NCBI GenBank assembly: GCA_016842065.1
Contig: JAEPDS010000024.1
Location: forward strand, 1 to 62,504
Origin: Candidatus Thiodiazotropha sp. 'RUGA'
GTDB taxonomy: Bacteria; Pseudomonadota; Gammaproteobacteria; Chromatiales; Chromatiaceae
Direction of reading: 5' to 3'
Length of the DNA stretch: 62,504 bases
Part shown: positions 49,114 to 58,856 of the stretch, in pieces
Layout of the letters: the number at the start of each line of letters is the position of its first letter
How positions within the stretch are numbered: the stretch's first letter is position 1
Position numbers and translations under genes: made by a program
Notes under the pieces: generated by a model
Database searches by the model: none
What the model was told of the DNA's origin: nothing
The model's input: only the letters and a program-made list of their open reading frames with translations

Positions 49114-49841
49114 GCGGTTTCGTTTGACACCTTTTGATAGGAGAGACGTAGCCAGACAAGCAGAGCGATGATGGCGAATGCAAACCACTGGATGGCATAG
49201 CCGATATGCATCAGATCGCTGACTTTCGGTGTTGGCCATTGGCGGATAAAGTTCTGATCATCTTGCGATGTCTGCAGTACCAGTATGGGTAATACCTCTA
49301 GCCCTGACCATTGACGATATCGCTTCAGCGTCAGGTAGGGCCAGTGTGGCGGTAACTGACTGTTGTCGTCGCTTGGGGTAAGTTCTATAGCCGGGGCTTG
49401 TGGAATGGTGATCTCTCCACTTATGCTCAGCCTGTTACCGCTGTTGGCTGGTGAAACGTTGTCTGTGGAAGGTATTACTGCAGTCCAGCCACGATTCACC
49501 AGGACCAGTTCGCCGTTTTCTGAGAGTTGCAGAGGTGTCACCACATGAAAACCGGTTTTACCCAGATGTTTACGATTGGTAATGAAGATGGTCCTCTCTG
49601 GCAGGAATTCACCTTGCAGCTTTACCTGTCGGTAGAGTAGCTGATCCGCTTCGGGACGTGCAGAATCGGTTAACGAGATGGGAGGCATCTTACGGCGCAT
49701 CTCCAAGGCAGTCGCCTGGCTGCGTTTCTGCTCGGCACGATCGAGTTGCCAGAATCCGAGACTGCATAAGAGAGGAGTTACTATTACCATAACAACTGTA
49801 GGGATTGTTTGAGCGCGAAATTGCCGGGTACTGCTTGTCAT
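49110..49841 (-). CDS. SURF1 family cytochrome oxidase assembly protein
   Basis: A 243-residue protein with a helix at each end (TVVMVIVTPLLCSLGFWQLDRAEQKR, HIGYAIQWFAFAIIALLVWL) and a periplasmic domain between them (YRQVKLQGEFLPERTIFITNR, VVTPLQLSENGELVLVNRGW). The motifs LGFWQLDRA, VNRGW and YAIQWF are diagnostic. It helps insert haem into subunit I of cytochrome oxidase. Confidence 0.94.
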   Translation of the reverse strand: MTSSTRQFRAQTIPTVVMVIVTPLLCSLGFWQLDRAEQKRSQATALEMRRKMPPISLTDSARPEADQLLYRQVKLQGEFLPERTIFITNRKHLGKTGFHVVTPLQLSENGELVLVNRGWTAVIPSTDNVSPANSGNRLSISGEITIPQAPAIELTPSDDNSQLPPHWPYLTLKRYRQWSGLEVLPILVLQTSQDDQNFIRQWPTPKVSDLMHIGYAIQWFAFAIIALLVWLRLSYQKVSNETA

Positions 49842-49921
49842 AACAACTATATTAGAAACATCCTTAATTAAAACAGACTGAAGACCGGTATTTCATCGGT
49901 ACCTCAGAAGAGGACATAATC

Positions 49922-50143
49922 GTGGACATTATCTTTAAATTACCTGTACTTCTGGTTCTGTTATTCATACTCATCTCCCTCTTTCAGGGAATGTACTACA
50001 TGGCGAAGGATGACGGTAAGAACAGTAGCACCCGCGTGGTACGCGCCTTGACCATCCGGGTGACACTCTCATTACTGTTGTTTGCCATTCTCATGGTCGG
50101 TTACTTTTTTGGGCTGCTTACACCTCATGGTCTAACGCCTTGA
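49922..50143 (+). CDS. DUF2909 twin-transmembrane protein
   Basis: A 73-residue protein with two helices (LPVLLVLLFILISLFQGMYYM and TIRVTLSLLLFAILMVGYFFGL) linked by MAKDDGKNSSTRVVRALTIR. This is the DUF2909 pattern found in cytochrome oxidase clusters. It starts with GTG after GAGGA. It is on the strand opposite to the oxidase genes, between SURF1 and ctaE. A small assembly role is likely but unproven. Confidence 0.88.
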   Translation: MDIIFKLPVLLVLLFILISLFQGMYYMAKDDGKNSSTRVVRALTIRVTLSLLLFAILMVGYFFGLLTPHGLTP

Positions 50144-50171
50144 TTCGGTTTGAAATGAGTCATGAGCAGGC

Positions 50172-51044
50172 TCATAACCAATAGACAAACACAAACAGAC
50201 CAAGCCACACCACATCCACAAAGTGCCAGTACCAGGCCACGGCCTCGAAGGCGAAGTGGTTGTGCGCGCTGAAATGGCTTTTCATACTTCGTCCCAGGAT
50301 CGCCATCAGCATCACCGCTCCCATGGTTACATGGAACCCATGGAATCCGGTTAGCATGTAAAAGGTTGAGCCGTAGGCTCCGGTCTCCAGTGTCAGGTTG
50401 AGGTCCTGATAGGCGTGCCCATATTCATAAGCCTGAAGGATGACGAAAAAGACCCCCAGGACGATGGTTGCGATCAGTCCGTTTACCAGCTGTTTTTGGT
50501 TGTCCAGCTTCAAACCCCAGTGGGCCCAGGTGATGGTCGCACCGCTGGTCAGCAGTATCAGGGTGTTGATTGCAGGAATTCCCCAGGCACCCATCGGTTG
50601 GAATTCACCACCCAGTTCTCCCGGCCCATGAGACGGCCAGACATTCTCAAAACCGTGATAGAGAATCTCGTTGGTTACACCAAGATAACCATCGCCCCCC
50701 AGCCAGGGCAGGGCGATATTCCGAATGTAGTAGAGGGCGCCAAAAAAGCTGAGAAAGAAGAATACTTCCGAGGCGATAAACCAGAACATGCCCATGCGGA
50801 AAGAGGTATCCACCTGACGATTGTAACAATCGCTCAAATTCTCTTTGATCACATCCCGGAACCAGCCATACAGCAGGTAGAAGAACATCAGCAGTCCTGC
50901 AACCACCAGGTAGGTGCCCAGGGAGACTCCGTTCATTGCCAGAGCGCCACCAAACAGGGTGATTAACAGTGAAAACATGCCGATGATTGGCCAGGGACTT
51001 GGATCGGGTATGAAGTAGTCCCCACTATGCTCCTTTGCTGACAT
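50172..51044 (-). CDS. ctaE: Cytochrome c oxidase subunit III
   Basis: A 290-residue, seven-helix subunit. Motifs are FWFIASEVFFFLSFFGALYYI (with the Glu of helix III), AINTLILLTSGATITWAHW, TFYMLTGFHGFHVTMGAVML and WYWHFVDVVWLGLF at the C-terminus. It stabilises subunit I and protects against turnover inactivation. GGGGAGAG precedes the ATG. Confidence 0.97.
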   Translation of the reverse strand: MSAKEHSGDYFIPDPSPWPIIGMFSLLITLFGGALAMNGVSLGTYLVVAGLLMFFYLLYGWFRDVIKENLSDCYNRQVDTSFRMGMFWFIASEVFFFLSFFGALYYIRNIALPWLGGDGYLGVTNEILYHGFENVWPSHGPGELGGEFQPMGAWGIPAINTLILLTSGATITWAHWGLKLDNQKQLVNGLIATIVLGVFFVILQAYEYGHAYQDLNLTLETGAYGSTFYMLTGFHGFHVTMGAVMLMAILGRSMKSHFSAHNHFAFEAVAWYWHFVDVVWLGLFVFVYWL

Positions 51045-51091
51045 TATAATTCTCTCCCCGATATGAGTTTTGTTTGATTGATTGTCATCGG

Positions 51092-51718
51092 TTATCGATT
51101 GGGTAAAGTGTTTTCGGTTGCCGACTGCCTGGCGATTTGCGGTAGCAGTTTCGAAAGATCAGTTTTGTTTTTTGAGGCCTTTAAACGCATAAAACTATAG
51201 GACAGGGTAAGCGACTGAATATCCGCTGGCAGGTCAGGGGATACCATAAACCTGAGCGGCATGTCGGTCTGCTGATTACCATCCAGGGTTTGCTTGTTGA
51301 AACAGAAGCACTCAAGTTTGCTGAAATAGGGGGTAGCCTGCCAGGGAGCAACGCTGGGAATTGCCTGTCCGGTCGCAGCATCGCCACTGCGGTTGCGGGC
51401 GACAAAATTGACTTCATAGGTCTTGCCTGGATGTACCCGCATGCTGCGGGTTGTCGCCTGAAAATCCCAGGGCAGATTCGGATTTACCGTGGCATCGAAT
51501 TTCACGGTTACCAACCTGTCACTTTCAACCTGTTTGACCATTTGAAGATCAGCAGGATTGATTTTTCGTTGTGACAGGGACTGTGTGCCAGTCACTTCAC
51601 AAAACAGGTCATACAGGGGTACCAGAGCGAAACCAAAACCGAACATGCCCACCACCAGGCCACTCAGCAGCAGGGTGGTGCGACGGTTCCTGTTTTCTCC
51701 GCTACCTGTTTTGTTCAT
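51092..51718 (-). CDS. ctaG: Cytochrome c oxidase assembly protein CtaG (Cox11)
   Basis: A 208-residue protein with one helix (LLLSGLVVGMFGFGFALVPLYDLFCEVTG) and a periplasmic copper-binding beta domain. The CFCF motif is in KLECFCFNKQTL. It delivers copper to Cu-B of subunit I. The start overlaps the stop of the small upstream gene (ATGA). Confidence 0.96.
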   Translation of the reverse strand: MNKTGSGENRNRRTTLLLSGLVVGMFGFGFALVPLYDLFCEVTGTQSLSQRKINPADLQMVKQVESDRLVTVKFDATVNPNLPWDFQATTRSMRVHPGKTYEVNFVARNRSGDAATGQAIPSVAPWQATPYFSKLECFCFNKQTLDGNQQTDMPLRFMVSPDLPADIQSLTLSYSFMRLKASKNKTDLSKLLPQIARQSATENTLPNR

Positions 51719-51867
51719 GGCATTGCCTGGGTGCCTACGATGCGGAACAGGCCTGTCCAGAATGGAAAGGAGGTAACCAGGAAGAAAATCGCCATGCCAC
51801 CCAGCACCCAGGCCAGGCGGACATTCTTATTTCTCAGCGCCGGTGTTTGATGTCTCGGTATTCTCAT
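51715..51867 (-). CDS. Small single-helix protein of cytochrome oxidase locus
   Basis: A 50-residue protein, MRIPRHQTPALRNKNVRLAW followed by a helix (VLGGMAIFFLVTSFPFW) and a short tail. AGGAG is 5 nt before ATG 51867, and the stop overlaps ctaG by ATGA. Similar very short proteins between ctaD and ctaG are annotated as small assembly proteins. Confidence 0.82.
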   Translation of the reverse strand: MRIPRHQTPALRNKNVRLAWVLGGMAIFFLVTSFPFWTGLFRIVGTQAMP

Positions 51868-51881
51868 TACCACTCCTGTTT

Positions 51882-53483
51882 CTATTTGATTTGTGGCGCA
51901 ACAGTCCAGGTGTGGAATGCCGGAGGTGAATCCAACTCCCATTCCAGACCTTTGGCCCCTTCCCAGGCTCTGCTTTCAGCTTTCTTTCCGCCACGAATGG
52001 TTTTAATGACGATATAGAGCAGCAACAGGTGGCTCAGACCGAAAATGATCGCGCCGATACTGGAGATGACATTGAACTCGGTAAACATCATGTTGTAGTC
52101 GACGATTCTTCGCGGCATGCCAGCCAGACCTAGAAAGTGCTGCGGGAAGAATGTGATGTTGAAACCGATTACATTGGTCCAGAAAAAGATTTTGCCCAGG
52201 GTTTCGTCATACATATGACCTGTCCACTTGGGTAGCCAGTAGAAAACACCGGCGAACAGTCCGAATACAGCGCCTGGCATCAACACGTAGTGGAAATGGG
52301 CAACAACGAACATACTGTCGTGATACTGCATATCGGCTGGAACCACAGCCAGCATAACGCCACTCAATCCTCCAAACGTGAACATCAGAACGATGGCCAC
52401 GGCAAACAGCATCGGCGTTTCAAAGGTCATGGCGCCGCGCCACATGGTGGCGATGAAATTAAAAATCATCAGACCCACCGGGATGGAGATCAGAATCGTC
52501 CCGATCATAAAATAGGTGACCGCACCCAATGACATTCCGATGGTGTATTGATGATGGGCCCATACCACCATACCAATTGTGGCTACGGTCAACATGGCGC
52601 CAACCATCGACTTATAGCCGAACAGGGGCTTGCGGGAAAATGCAGGAATCACATGGGAGAGCACACCGATCGACGGCAGCAGCAGGATGTAGACTTCCGG
52701 ATGACCAAAGAACCAGAACAGATGTTGAAACAACACCGGGTCTCCACCACCGGCTGCATCGAAGAAGCTGGTGCCGAAATGTCTGTCGAACAGCAGCATT
52801 GTGACACCGCCGGCAAGTACCGGGACTACCAGAATCAGCAGGAAAGCGGTTACCAGCCAGGTCCAGCAGAACATCGGCATGGTCATCAGCGTCATGCCTG
52901 GTGCGCGCATGTTCAACAGGGTGACAATGATGTTGATCGAGGCCAGCACAGAGGAGATACCCAACAGATGGATGGCGAAGATAAGAAAATCCATCGACAT
53001 GCCAACCTGAACTGACAGCGGCGGATAGAGGGTCCATCCGGTATTGATCTGGGTGCCGCCACCAGGAAAGAAGGGCACTACAAAGGAGAGAATCAACATG
53101 GTTGCAGCTGCCGGAAGAATCCAGAAGCTGAGATTGTTCATTCTTGGCAGGGCCATGTCCGGTGCGCCGATCATCATCGGAATCATCCAGTTTGCCAATC
53201 CTGCGGCAGCCGGCATAACCGCACCGAATATCATGATCAGGGCATGATTGGTCACCAGATTGTTGTAGAGATCCGGATCAAGTAACTGGATACCCGGTTG
53301 GAACAGTTCCAAGCGGATCAACATGGCGCTTGCGCCACCGAGAAACAGCATTGTCAGGGCAAACAGAAGATAAAGGGTCCCGATATCTTTATGGTTGGTG
53401 CTGAACAGCCAACGTCGCCAACCTGTTGGCATATCATGGTGATGCGCTTCATCGTGGTTTAAGGTGGTTGTGGTCATGTTCAA
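51882..53483 (-). CDS. ctaD: Cytochrome c oxidase subunit I (aa3-type, A1-like)
   Basis: The 533-residue catalytic subunit with 12 helices. Ligand motifs are complete: FFGHPEVYILLLPSIG (Cu-B His, cross-linked Tyr and D-channel Glu), VVWAHHQYTIG (Cu-B His pair) and VAHFHYVLMPG (haem a3 and haem a His). The low-spin His is in NHALIMIFG. It reduces O2 to water and pumps protons. Whether it carries haem A or O depends on a haem A synthase, not present in this window. Confidence 0.98.
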   Translation of the reverse strand: MNMTTTTLNHDEAHHHDMPTGWRRWLFSTNHKDIGTLYLLFALTMLFLGGASAMLIRLELFQPGIQLLDPDLYNNLVTNHALIMIFGAVMPAAAGLANWMIPMMIGAPDMALPRMNNLSFWILPAAATMLILSFVVPFFPGGGTQINTGWTLYPPLSVQVGMSMDFLIFAIHLLGISSVLASINIIVTLLNMRAPGMTLMTMPMFCWTWLVTAFLLILVVPVLAGGVTMLLFDRHFGTSFFDAAGGGDPVLFQHLFWFFGHPEVYILLLPSIGVLSHVIPAFSRKPLFGYKSMVGAMLTVATIGMVVWAHHQYTIGMSLGAVTYFMIGTILISIPVGLMIFNFIATMWRGAMTFETPMLFAVAIVLMFTFGGLSGVMLAVVPADMQYHDSMFVVAHFHYVLMPGAVFGLFAGVFYWLPKWTGHMYDETLGKIFFWTNVIGFNITFFPQHFLGLAGMPRRIVDYNMMFTEFNVISSIGAIIFGLSHLLLLYIVIKTIRGGKKAESRAWEGAKGLEWELDSPPAFHTWTVAPQIK

Positions 53484-53491
53484 ACTCTCCT

Positions 53492-54646
53492 CTATCTCGC
53501 CTGCTTCACATCTGAAGGTTGCACCACATCGCCTGTATTGTTATCCCAGGCGTTTCGTTCGTAGGTCACGATGGCTGCTATTTCAAGATCATTCAGTGAG
53601 CCCCAGGGTTGCATCGCAGTACCCTCTTTACCTTTGATGACGATCTCCAGGTGGTCCTCGATGGATCCGGTTGCCATTGGCGAGCCTTTCAATGCAGGGA
53701 AGGCGGGTGGCAGCCCCACACCGTTAACCTGATGGCAGGCGGCACATTTTGTGTCGTAAAGGGTTTTTCCTTTCGCCATCAACTCGTCCATGCTCCAGGT
53801 CTTGTCTGCACTGGCTTCAGCCGCCGCTGCGACCTTGATGGCCTTCTGATCATCGACCCAGGCGGCAAACTGCTGTGGCGAAACGGATTCAACCACGATC
53901 GGCATACGCGAGTGCCAGGTGCCGCAGAGTTCTGCGCATTGGCCACGAAAGACACCTTCACGGTTGAGCTCAGCCCAGGTTTCGGTGACATAACCGGGAA
54001 TGGCGTCTTTTTTTACTGCCAGCTCCGGTACCCAGAAGGCGTGCAAGACATCAGCCGAGGTATGCAGGAAGCGTATTTTCTGTCCGGTCGGTAATACCAG
54101 GCGATTGTCGACCTCTCTCAGGTAGAGATCCCCAGATTCCTTTTCAGGTACATAGCGGCTTTCCACCTTGATGTCATGGTCCAGATAGTCAAATTCCCAC
54201 CACCATTGATGGCCGGTGACTTTGACATCCAGAATATTCTCCTCTTTAGGTACATCCCAGACCTTTTTCAATACCGCATCCGCTTTCCCGGCAATCGTGA
54301 GATCCACGCCCAGTACCATCACGGGAACAACCACCCAGGACCAGTTGCCAAACCAGGAATTGTGGAAGTTCTGATCTGCCTGAAAGCCCCGGCTTTTTCG
54401 ATGATAGTAGAGGGAGTAGAAGACGAAGCCGAAAACGATCAGTAACAACACCGTTGTGATCTGCATCGTCAGCATATGGATGTTATAGATCTCCTGGGCA
54501 ACATCAGCAGCCGGAGGAGGGAAATTGATACCATATTCCGCTCTACATTTATCGGCGTATAACATACCGGCAACTACAATCCCGGTTAATGATGCCGTTT
54601 TAAGCTTGTATGATTGATTATTGATCAGCTGCTGAGTTGCCGACAT
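53492..54646 (-). CDS. ctaC: Cytochrome c oxidase subunit II with fused cytochrome c domain
   Basis: A 384-residue caa3-type subunit II. An N-terminal signal region is followed by two helices (TMQITTVLLLIVFGFVFYSL; WVVVPVMVLGVDLTI). The Cu-A domain has TGHQWWWEFDY, HTSADVLHAF and FRGQCAELCGTWHSRM. After a linker, CAACHQ at the C-terminus binds one haem c, with an axial Met likely in GTAMQPWG. I prefer ATG 54646 (AGGA upstream) to 54688. It accepts electrons from cytochrome c. Confidence 0.96.
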   Translation of the reverse strand: MSATQQLINNQSYKLKTASLTGIVVAGMLYADKCRAEYGINFPPPAADVAQEIYNIHMLTMQITTVLLLIVFGFVFYSLYYHRKSRGFQADQNFHNSWFGNWSWVVVPVMVLGVDLTIAGKADAVLKKVWDVPKEENILDVKVTGHQWWWEFDYLDHDIKVESRYVPEKESGDLYLREVDNRLVLPTGQKIRFLHTSADVLHAFWVPELAVKKDAIPGYVTETWAELNREGVFRGQCAELCGTWHSRMPIVVESVSPQQFAAWVDDQKAIKVAAAAEASADKTWSMDELMAKGKTLYDTKCAACHQVNGVGLPPAFPALKGSPMATGSIEDHLEIVIKGKEGTAMQPWGSLNDLEIAAIVTYERNAWDNNTGDVVQPSDVKQAR

Positions 54647-54693
54647 GGGATGATTATCCTGTCGTTTAAAATTGTTATTGAACTTCATACGGC

Positions 54694-55173
54694 TCAGATG
54701 CCCTCGATTGCACTTTTCAGGTTGTGGGCGAGTGTCTCCCGCTCCTCTTCAATCAAATCCTTTCCTACCTCAACGAATTGCCCATGGGAACCGATCAACA
54801 GCCGGCTTGGGTACCAGCCACTGGGATCACGGTTTCTGATGATCTTCAGCCAGGATTTGTGAAAACACTTTTCCGATTCGACTCGACCGCTATTGATGAC
54901 TCTGACATGTTTATTGTCTATGCGGATGATCTGCTGGCTATGGGCACAGCAGCTTTGGCAATAGATGGCGATGCCGATCAGGAGAATCTCCAGGCCGGCA
55001 AATGGCAACACCAGCCAGGCGCCAATCGAGTAGAAATATGCGGCAACTGCCGAACAGCAAGAGGCAAAGAAAAAGAACAACCACTTGGACTGCTGCCAAG
55101 TCAGGTTTCTGTTTGGATTGATGATGAGAACTGCTTCATCAGAATCACTGTTTTGACTATCCCTTCGGATCAT
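54694..55173 (-). CDS. DUF2244 membrane protein
   Basis: A 159-residue protein with a central hydrophobic pair (KWLFFFFASCCSAVAAYFYS, WLVLPFAGLEILLIGIAIY) and a C-terminal PH-like beta region (IIRIDNKHVRVINSGRVESE, SRLLIGSHGQFVEVGKDLIEEE). It fits DUF2244, commonly the first gene of cytochrome oxidase clusters, as here, 5 bp or so before the long ctaC frame. Confidence 0.88.
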   Translation of the reverse strand: MIRRDSQNSDSDEAVLIINPNRNLTWQQSKWLFFFFASCCSAVAAYFYSIGAWLVLPFAGLEILLIGIAIYCQSCCAHSQQIIRIDNKHVRVINSGRVESEKCFHKSWLKIIRNRDPSGWYPSRLLIGSHGQFVEVGKDLIEEERETLAHNLKSAIEGI

Positions 55174-55696
55174 CTGCTATTCCGCACATCAGTGACGGCC
55201 GGATTCTGCTAGGCGTCGTTTTATTGATCTAGTACTTGTTAATTAGGCCCTAGGTCTGAAGAATAAGTCATAAACCAACTAAAACGCAATAACTAAGTTA
55301 ATTTGTCGAGAATTAATTAAGGTATTGATTATTAATTAGAATAATTGAATATACTTTTAAGAGCGCAGCATTCTGCATAGCAAGGTCCAATCAGTGGGAC
55401 AGAGCAGGGTTGAGCTCTCTTGATGAGATCTTGATAAAATACTGTTGTTGAAGTGATTCTGTCTGTCAAAGCACTTCGATTCATCAGTTTGGTCAGGTAA
55501 TTTCCCTATTTTAGCAGTGGTATTGTGGGTATTTATTATAATGTTAGTAAATGCTTCGATTGCTTGTGATTAACTGATTGTTCATAGGCAATGTGCTGCT
55601 TGCATCTTGATGATCGTGGTTTTGAATTATCAGTTACTGTTCGCAGCTTACTATTCAGTAGGTTCGCCGATCAGAAACTATTGAGAGAGTCTGTTC
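55174..55696. other. AT-rich spacer between oxidase locus and P-type ATPase
   Basis: About 520 bp with divergent promoters for the cytochrome oxidase cluster and the ATPase. No gene, RNA or strong repeat is recognised. Confidence 0.5.
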
Positions 55697-58528
55697 ATGT
55701 TTAGTGACATATGGTGGATCGGCCTGGCACTGTTGTGTCTATTCGTTGTGATCTTCACTCTTTTCAGAGTATTTAAACCAACCAGTCATAACGACTCAGC
55801 ACGGTCTGACAATTCCCAACAACTTGGCGATCACTGGCATGCATCTGAAATCAGCGCAGTACTTGATCAATTTGATTCGGTTGAATCCGGGTTGTCGAGC
55901 GATCAGGCTAAAAAACACTTTGAACTCTATGGTGCAAATCGCCTTCCAGAGCCGGAGCCGATACCGGCCTGGAAGCGTTTTCTTTATCAATTCCACAATG
56001 TGCTGATCTATGTGCTGATTGTTGCAGGGGTAGGCACTGCACTGCTGCAGCATTGGCTGGATGCCAGTGTGATCTTTGGCGTGGTGGTCATCAATGCCTT
56101 GATCGGCTATCTCCAGGAAGGTAAAGCAGAAAACGCCCTGAATGCCATTCGTCAGATGTTGTCACCTCAGGCCATGGTGTTACGGGATGAAGTGCAGCTT
56201 ACTGTTGATGCTGAACAGCTGGTTGTCGGGGATGTGGTGCTGTTGCAATCAGGTGATCGGGTGCCTGCTGACCTGAGGCTGTTTCGGGTTAAGGGTCTTC
56301 AGCTGCAGGAGTCTGCATTGACCGGCGAATCGATGTCTGTTGAAAAGAGCATCGAGGTCCTTGAAAAGGAAGCACCCCTCGGAGACCGTACAAATATGGT
56401 CTACTCGGGAACCCTGGTGACTCATGGGCAGGGCAGAGGGGTGGTGGTTGCCACTGGAGTCAATACCGAAATCGGCCGTATTGGTTCATTGGTTGCTGAG
56501 GTCCAATCCACAACGACGCCACTATTACGACAAATGGATCAATTTGGTCGTTGGCTGACGATTGGTATTCTGGCCGTTGCCGTGATCACTTTTCTGTTCG
56601 GTATTTTATTGCAGGGGTATCAGGCTTCAGAGATGTTTCTGGCCGCTGTCAGTCTTGCCGTTGCCGCGATACCGGAGGGGTTACCGGCAATCATGACCAT
56701 CACCCTGGCAATCGGTGTGCAACGTATGGCGCAAAGGAATGCAATCATCAGAAAGCTACCTGCTGTTGAGACTCTGGGCTCGGTAATGGTTATCTGTTCG
56801 GACAAAACCGGTACCCTGACACGTAATGAAATGGCTGTGCGGACCATTGTTACCTGCCAGAACAGCTTTGCCCTGACTGGTGATGGTTATGATCCGCATG
56901 GTTCCATAAACCTCGGGGGGCAACCGATTCAGGTCGAAGATCACCCGCAACTCGGTGAAGTGGTGAGGGCTGCTGTGTTGTGTAACGATGCTTCACTGCA
57001 GCAGCTTGAGAGTAACGACTGGCGAGTTCATGGTGATCCCATGGAGGGAGCGCTACTGGTGGCTGGTGTCAAAGCCGGTCTCGATACAGACGTGGCCATT
57101 CAGGAACATCCGCGTTCCGACCTGATCCCCTTCGAGTCAGAACATCGTTTCATGGCAACACTCCACCACAGTCACAGTGGTGGCGCTTTTATCATTATCA
57201 AAGGCGCGCCGGAAAAACTGCTGGATATCTGTGGATTGCAGAGGACCTTGACCGGTGACGAACCACTCGACCGGCAACGTTGGCTGAATCAGATCGATGA
57301 GATGGGAAAACAGGGACAACGCGTATTGGCCATTGCAATCAAGCCTGCACCAATCGATAAGATTGAACTCGATTTTCAGGATGTAGAGCAGGGAATGATT
57401 CTGTTGGGTATGTTTGGTTTGATCGATCCTCCCAGGAGTGAGTCCATCGAAGCAATAAAGCAGTGTCAACAGGCCGGTATCAGGGTCAAAATGATTACCG
57501 GAGATCACGCGGCAACTGCACTGGCAATCGCCCGCCAATTGCATCTGGAGAACAGTGATCATGCACTCACCGGGCTGGATCTTCAAAGATTGAATGATCA
57601 GCAACTGAGCGACCAGGTCATGGAGGTGGATGTTTTTGCCAGGGTGAGTCCTGAGCATAAGTTGAGGCTTGTCTCCCTGTTGCAGGATCAACATCAGATT
57701 GTTGCGATGACAGGAGACGGTATTAATGATGCCCCGGCATTGAAGCGTGCAGATGTGGGAACAGCAATGGGTCAGAATGGTACGGAAGCAGCAAAAGAGG
57801 CGTCTGAGATGGTGCTTGCTGATGATAATTTTGCCTCAATCATCTCTGCAGTTGAGGAGGGCAGGACCGTTTATGACAATTTACAGAAAGCCATACTCTT
57901 CATACTGCCGACAAACGGGGGGGAGGCTTTAATCATTCTTTCGGCAATCGTACTCGGATTCAATCAACTCCCTCTGACACCGGTGCAGATTTTATGGGTC
58001 AACATGATCACAGCGGTGACTCTGGCTTTGGCGCTGGCTATGGAACCATCAGAGCCAGGTGTCATGCATCGTAAACCAAGAGAGGCTAGCGAGCCACTAC
58101 TGACCCCGTTTCTGCTTTGGCGCATTCTGTTTGTCTCAACCATTCTCACGGGTGGAACCTTTGGTCTGTTCATAATGGCACGTGAACAGGGATTGAGTAT
58201 CGAGGAAGCAAGAACCATCGCGGTCAATACCCTGGTGATGTTTGAGATCTTCTACCTGTTCAATTCTCGCTATATTACTGCTTCCATAGTTAACTGGGGT
58301 GGGTTTGTAGGTAACCGATATGTACTCTATGCAATCGGATTATTGATCATCTTCCAGATGGGATTCACCTACCTGCCGCAGCTGCAGTTTCTTTTCGGAA
58401 CGGCGCCAATATCAGCAGGCATGTGGTTGTTGATTGTAATGGTCGCATCGAGCGTGTTGATCCTGGTGGAGCTAGAGAAACTGATCTATCGAATGGTCAG
58501 CCGCAACAGGCAAGCTGACAAGCGCTGA
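55697..58528 (+). CDS. P-type cation ATPase (P2-type, calcium/cation family)
   Basis: A 943-residue protein. An extra N-terminal helix ([16 protein letters not shown]) precedes the cation-ATPase N-domain ([20 protein letters not shown]). The actuator domain has [10 protein letters not shown]. Helix 4 has PEGLP (326-330) and the phosphorylated Asp is D369 in DKTGTLT. The N-domain has IKGAPEKLL and the hinge is [18 protein letters not shown]. Helix 5 has NGGEALII and helix 6 [18 protein letters not shown], with Ala where SERCA has its Asp ligand. The overall pattern resembles CtpF-like bacterial pumps. The ion could be Ca, Na or another; not determinable. Confidence 0.88.
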   Translation: MFSDIWWIGLALLCLFVVIFTLFRVFKPTSHNDSARSDNSQQLGDHWHASEISAVLDQFDSVESGLSSDQAKKHFELYGANRLPEPEPIPAWKRFLYQFHNVLIYVLIVAGVGTALLQHWLDASVIFGVVVINALIGYLQEGKAENALNAIRQMLSPQAMVLRDEVQLTVDAEQLVVGDVVLLQSGDRVPADLRLFRVKGLQLQESALTGESMSVEKSIEVLEKEAPLGDRTNMVYSGTLVTHGQGRGVVVATGVNTEIGRIGSLVAEVQSTTTPLLRQMDQFGRWLTIGILAVAVITFLFGILLQGYQASEMFLAAVSLAVAAIPEGLPAIMTITLAIGVQRMAQRNAIIRKLPAVETLGSVMVICSDKTGTLTRNEMAVRTIVTCQNSFALTGDGYDPHGSINLGGQPIQVEDHPQLGEVVRAAVLCNDASLQQLESNDWRVHGDPMEGALLVAGVKAGLDTDVAIQEHPRSDLIPFESEHRFMATLHHSHSGGAFIIIKGAPEKLLDICGLQRTLTGDEPLDRQRWLNQIDEMGKQGQRVLAIAIKPAPIDKIELDFQDVEQGMILLGMFGLIDPPRSESIEAIKQCQQAGIRVKMITGDHAATALAIARQLHLENSDHALTGLDLQRLNDQQLSDQVMEVDVFARVSPEHKLRLVSLLQDQHQIVAMTGDGINDAPALKRADVGTAMGQNGTEAAKEASEMVLADDNFASIISAVEEGRTVYDNLQKAILFILPTNGGEALIILSAIVLGFNQLPLTPVQILWVNMITAVTLALALAMEPSEPGVMHRKPREASEPLLTPFLLWRILFVSTILTGGTFGLFIMAREQGLSIEEARTIAVNTLVMFEIFYLFNSRYITASIVNWGGFVGNRYVLYAIGLLIIFQMGFTYLPQLQFLFGTAPISAGMWLLIVMVASSVLILVELEKLIYRMVSRNRQADKR

Positions 58529-58856
58529 ACTGGTGTTACGAACGATCCACCGTGCTTAGTTATAAACCGCTGTCCGGGCTGCTGCAGCCGTAACAGGATA
58601 TCAATACATGACCGACATGCGGGCTCAAAAGGTTAGTGTTCACGAAACCTGGTCGGATAAAGCTCAGACTGGAGCGCTTCAGTGGGTGGCTGGAATGGCT
58701 CAAGGCCCGGAATGATCTACGACGTCCGGATTTATAAATGGAACATGACCGGTTTCAGCTGGTTGTGATCTTAGGCAGGGGAGTTGAGGTTGGGGGAGGG
58801 ATTCACTGCCCTGAAAAGGCCAGGACAGTGAACTCAATTCTTCATGAATCGCCAGC
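58529..58856. other. Spacer between convergent ATPase and H1-like genes
   Basis: About 330 bp. It holds the hairpin at 58802-58832 and a 36-codon plus-strand frame (58613 region) without good support. Nothing else is seen. Confidence 0.45.
58802..58832 (-). terminator. Hairpin after the histone-H1-like gene
   Basis: TTCACTGCCCTG and CAGGACAGTGAA form a 12-bp stem. The odd pair is C.A on the plus strand but U.G in leftward RNA. This suggests it functions in the leftward transcript, 25 nt after the stop. No T-tract. Confidence 0.55.
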
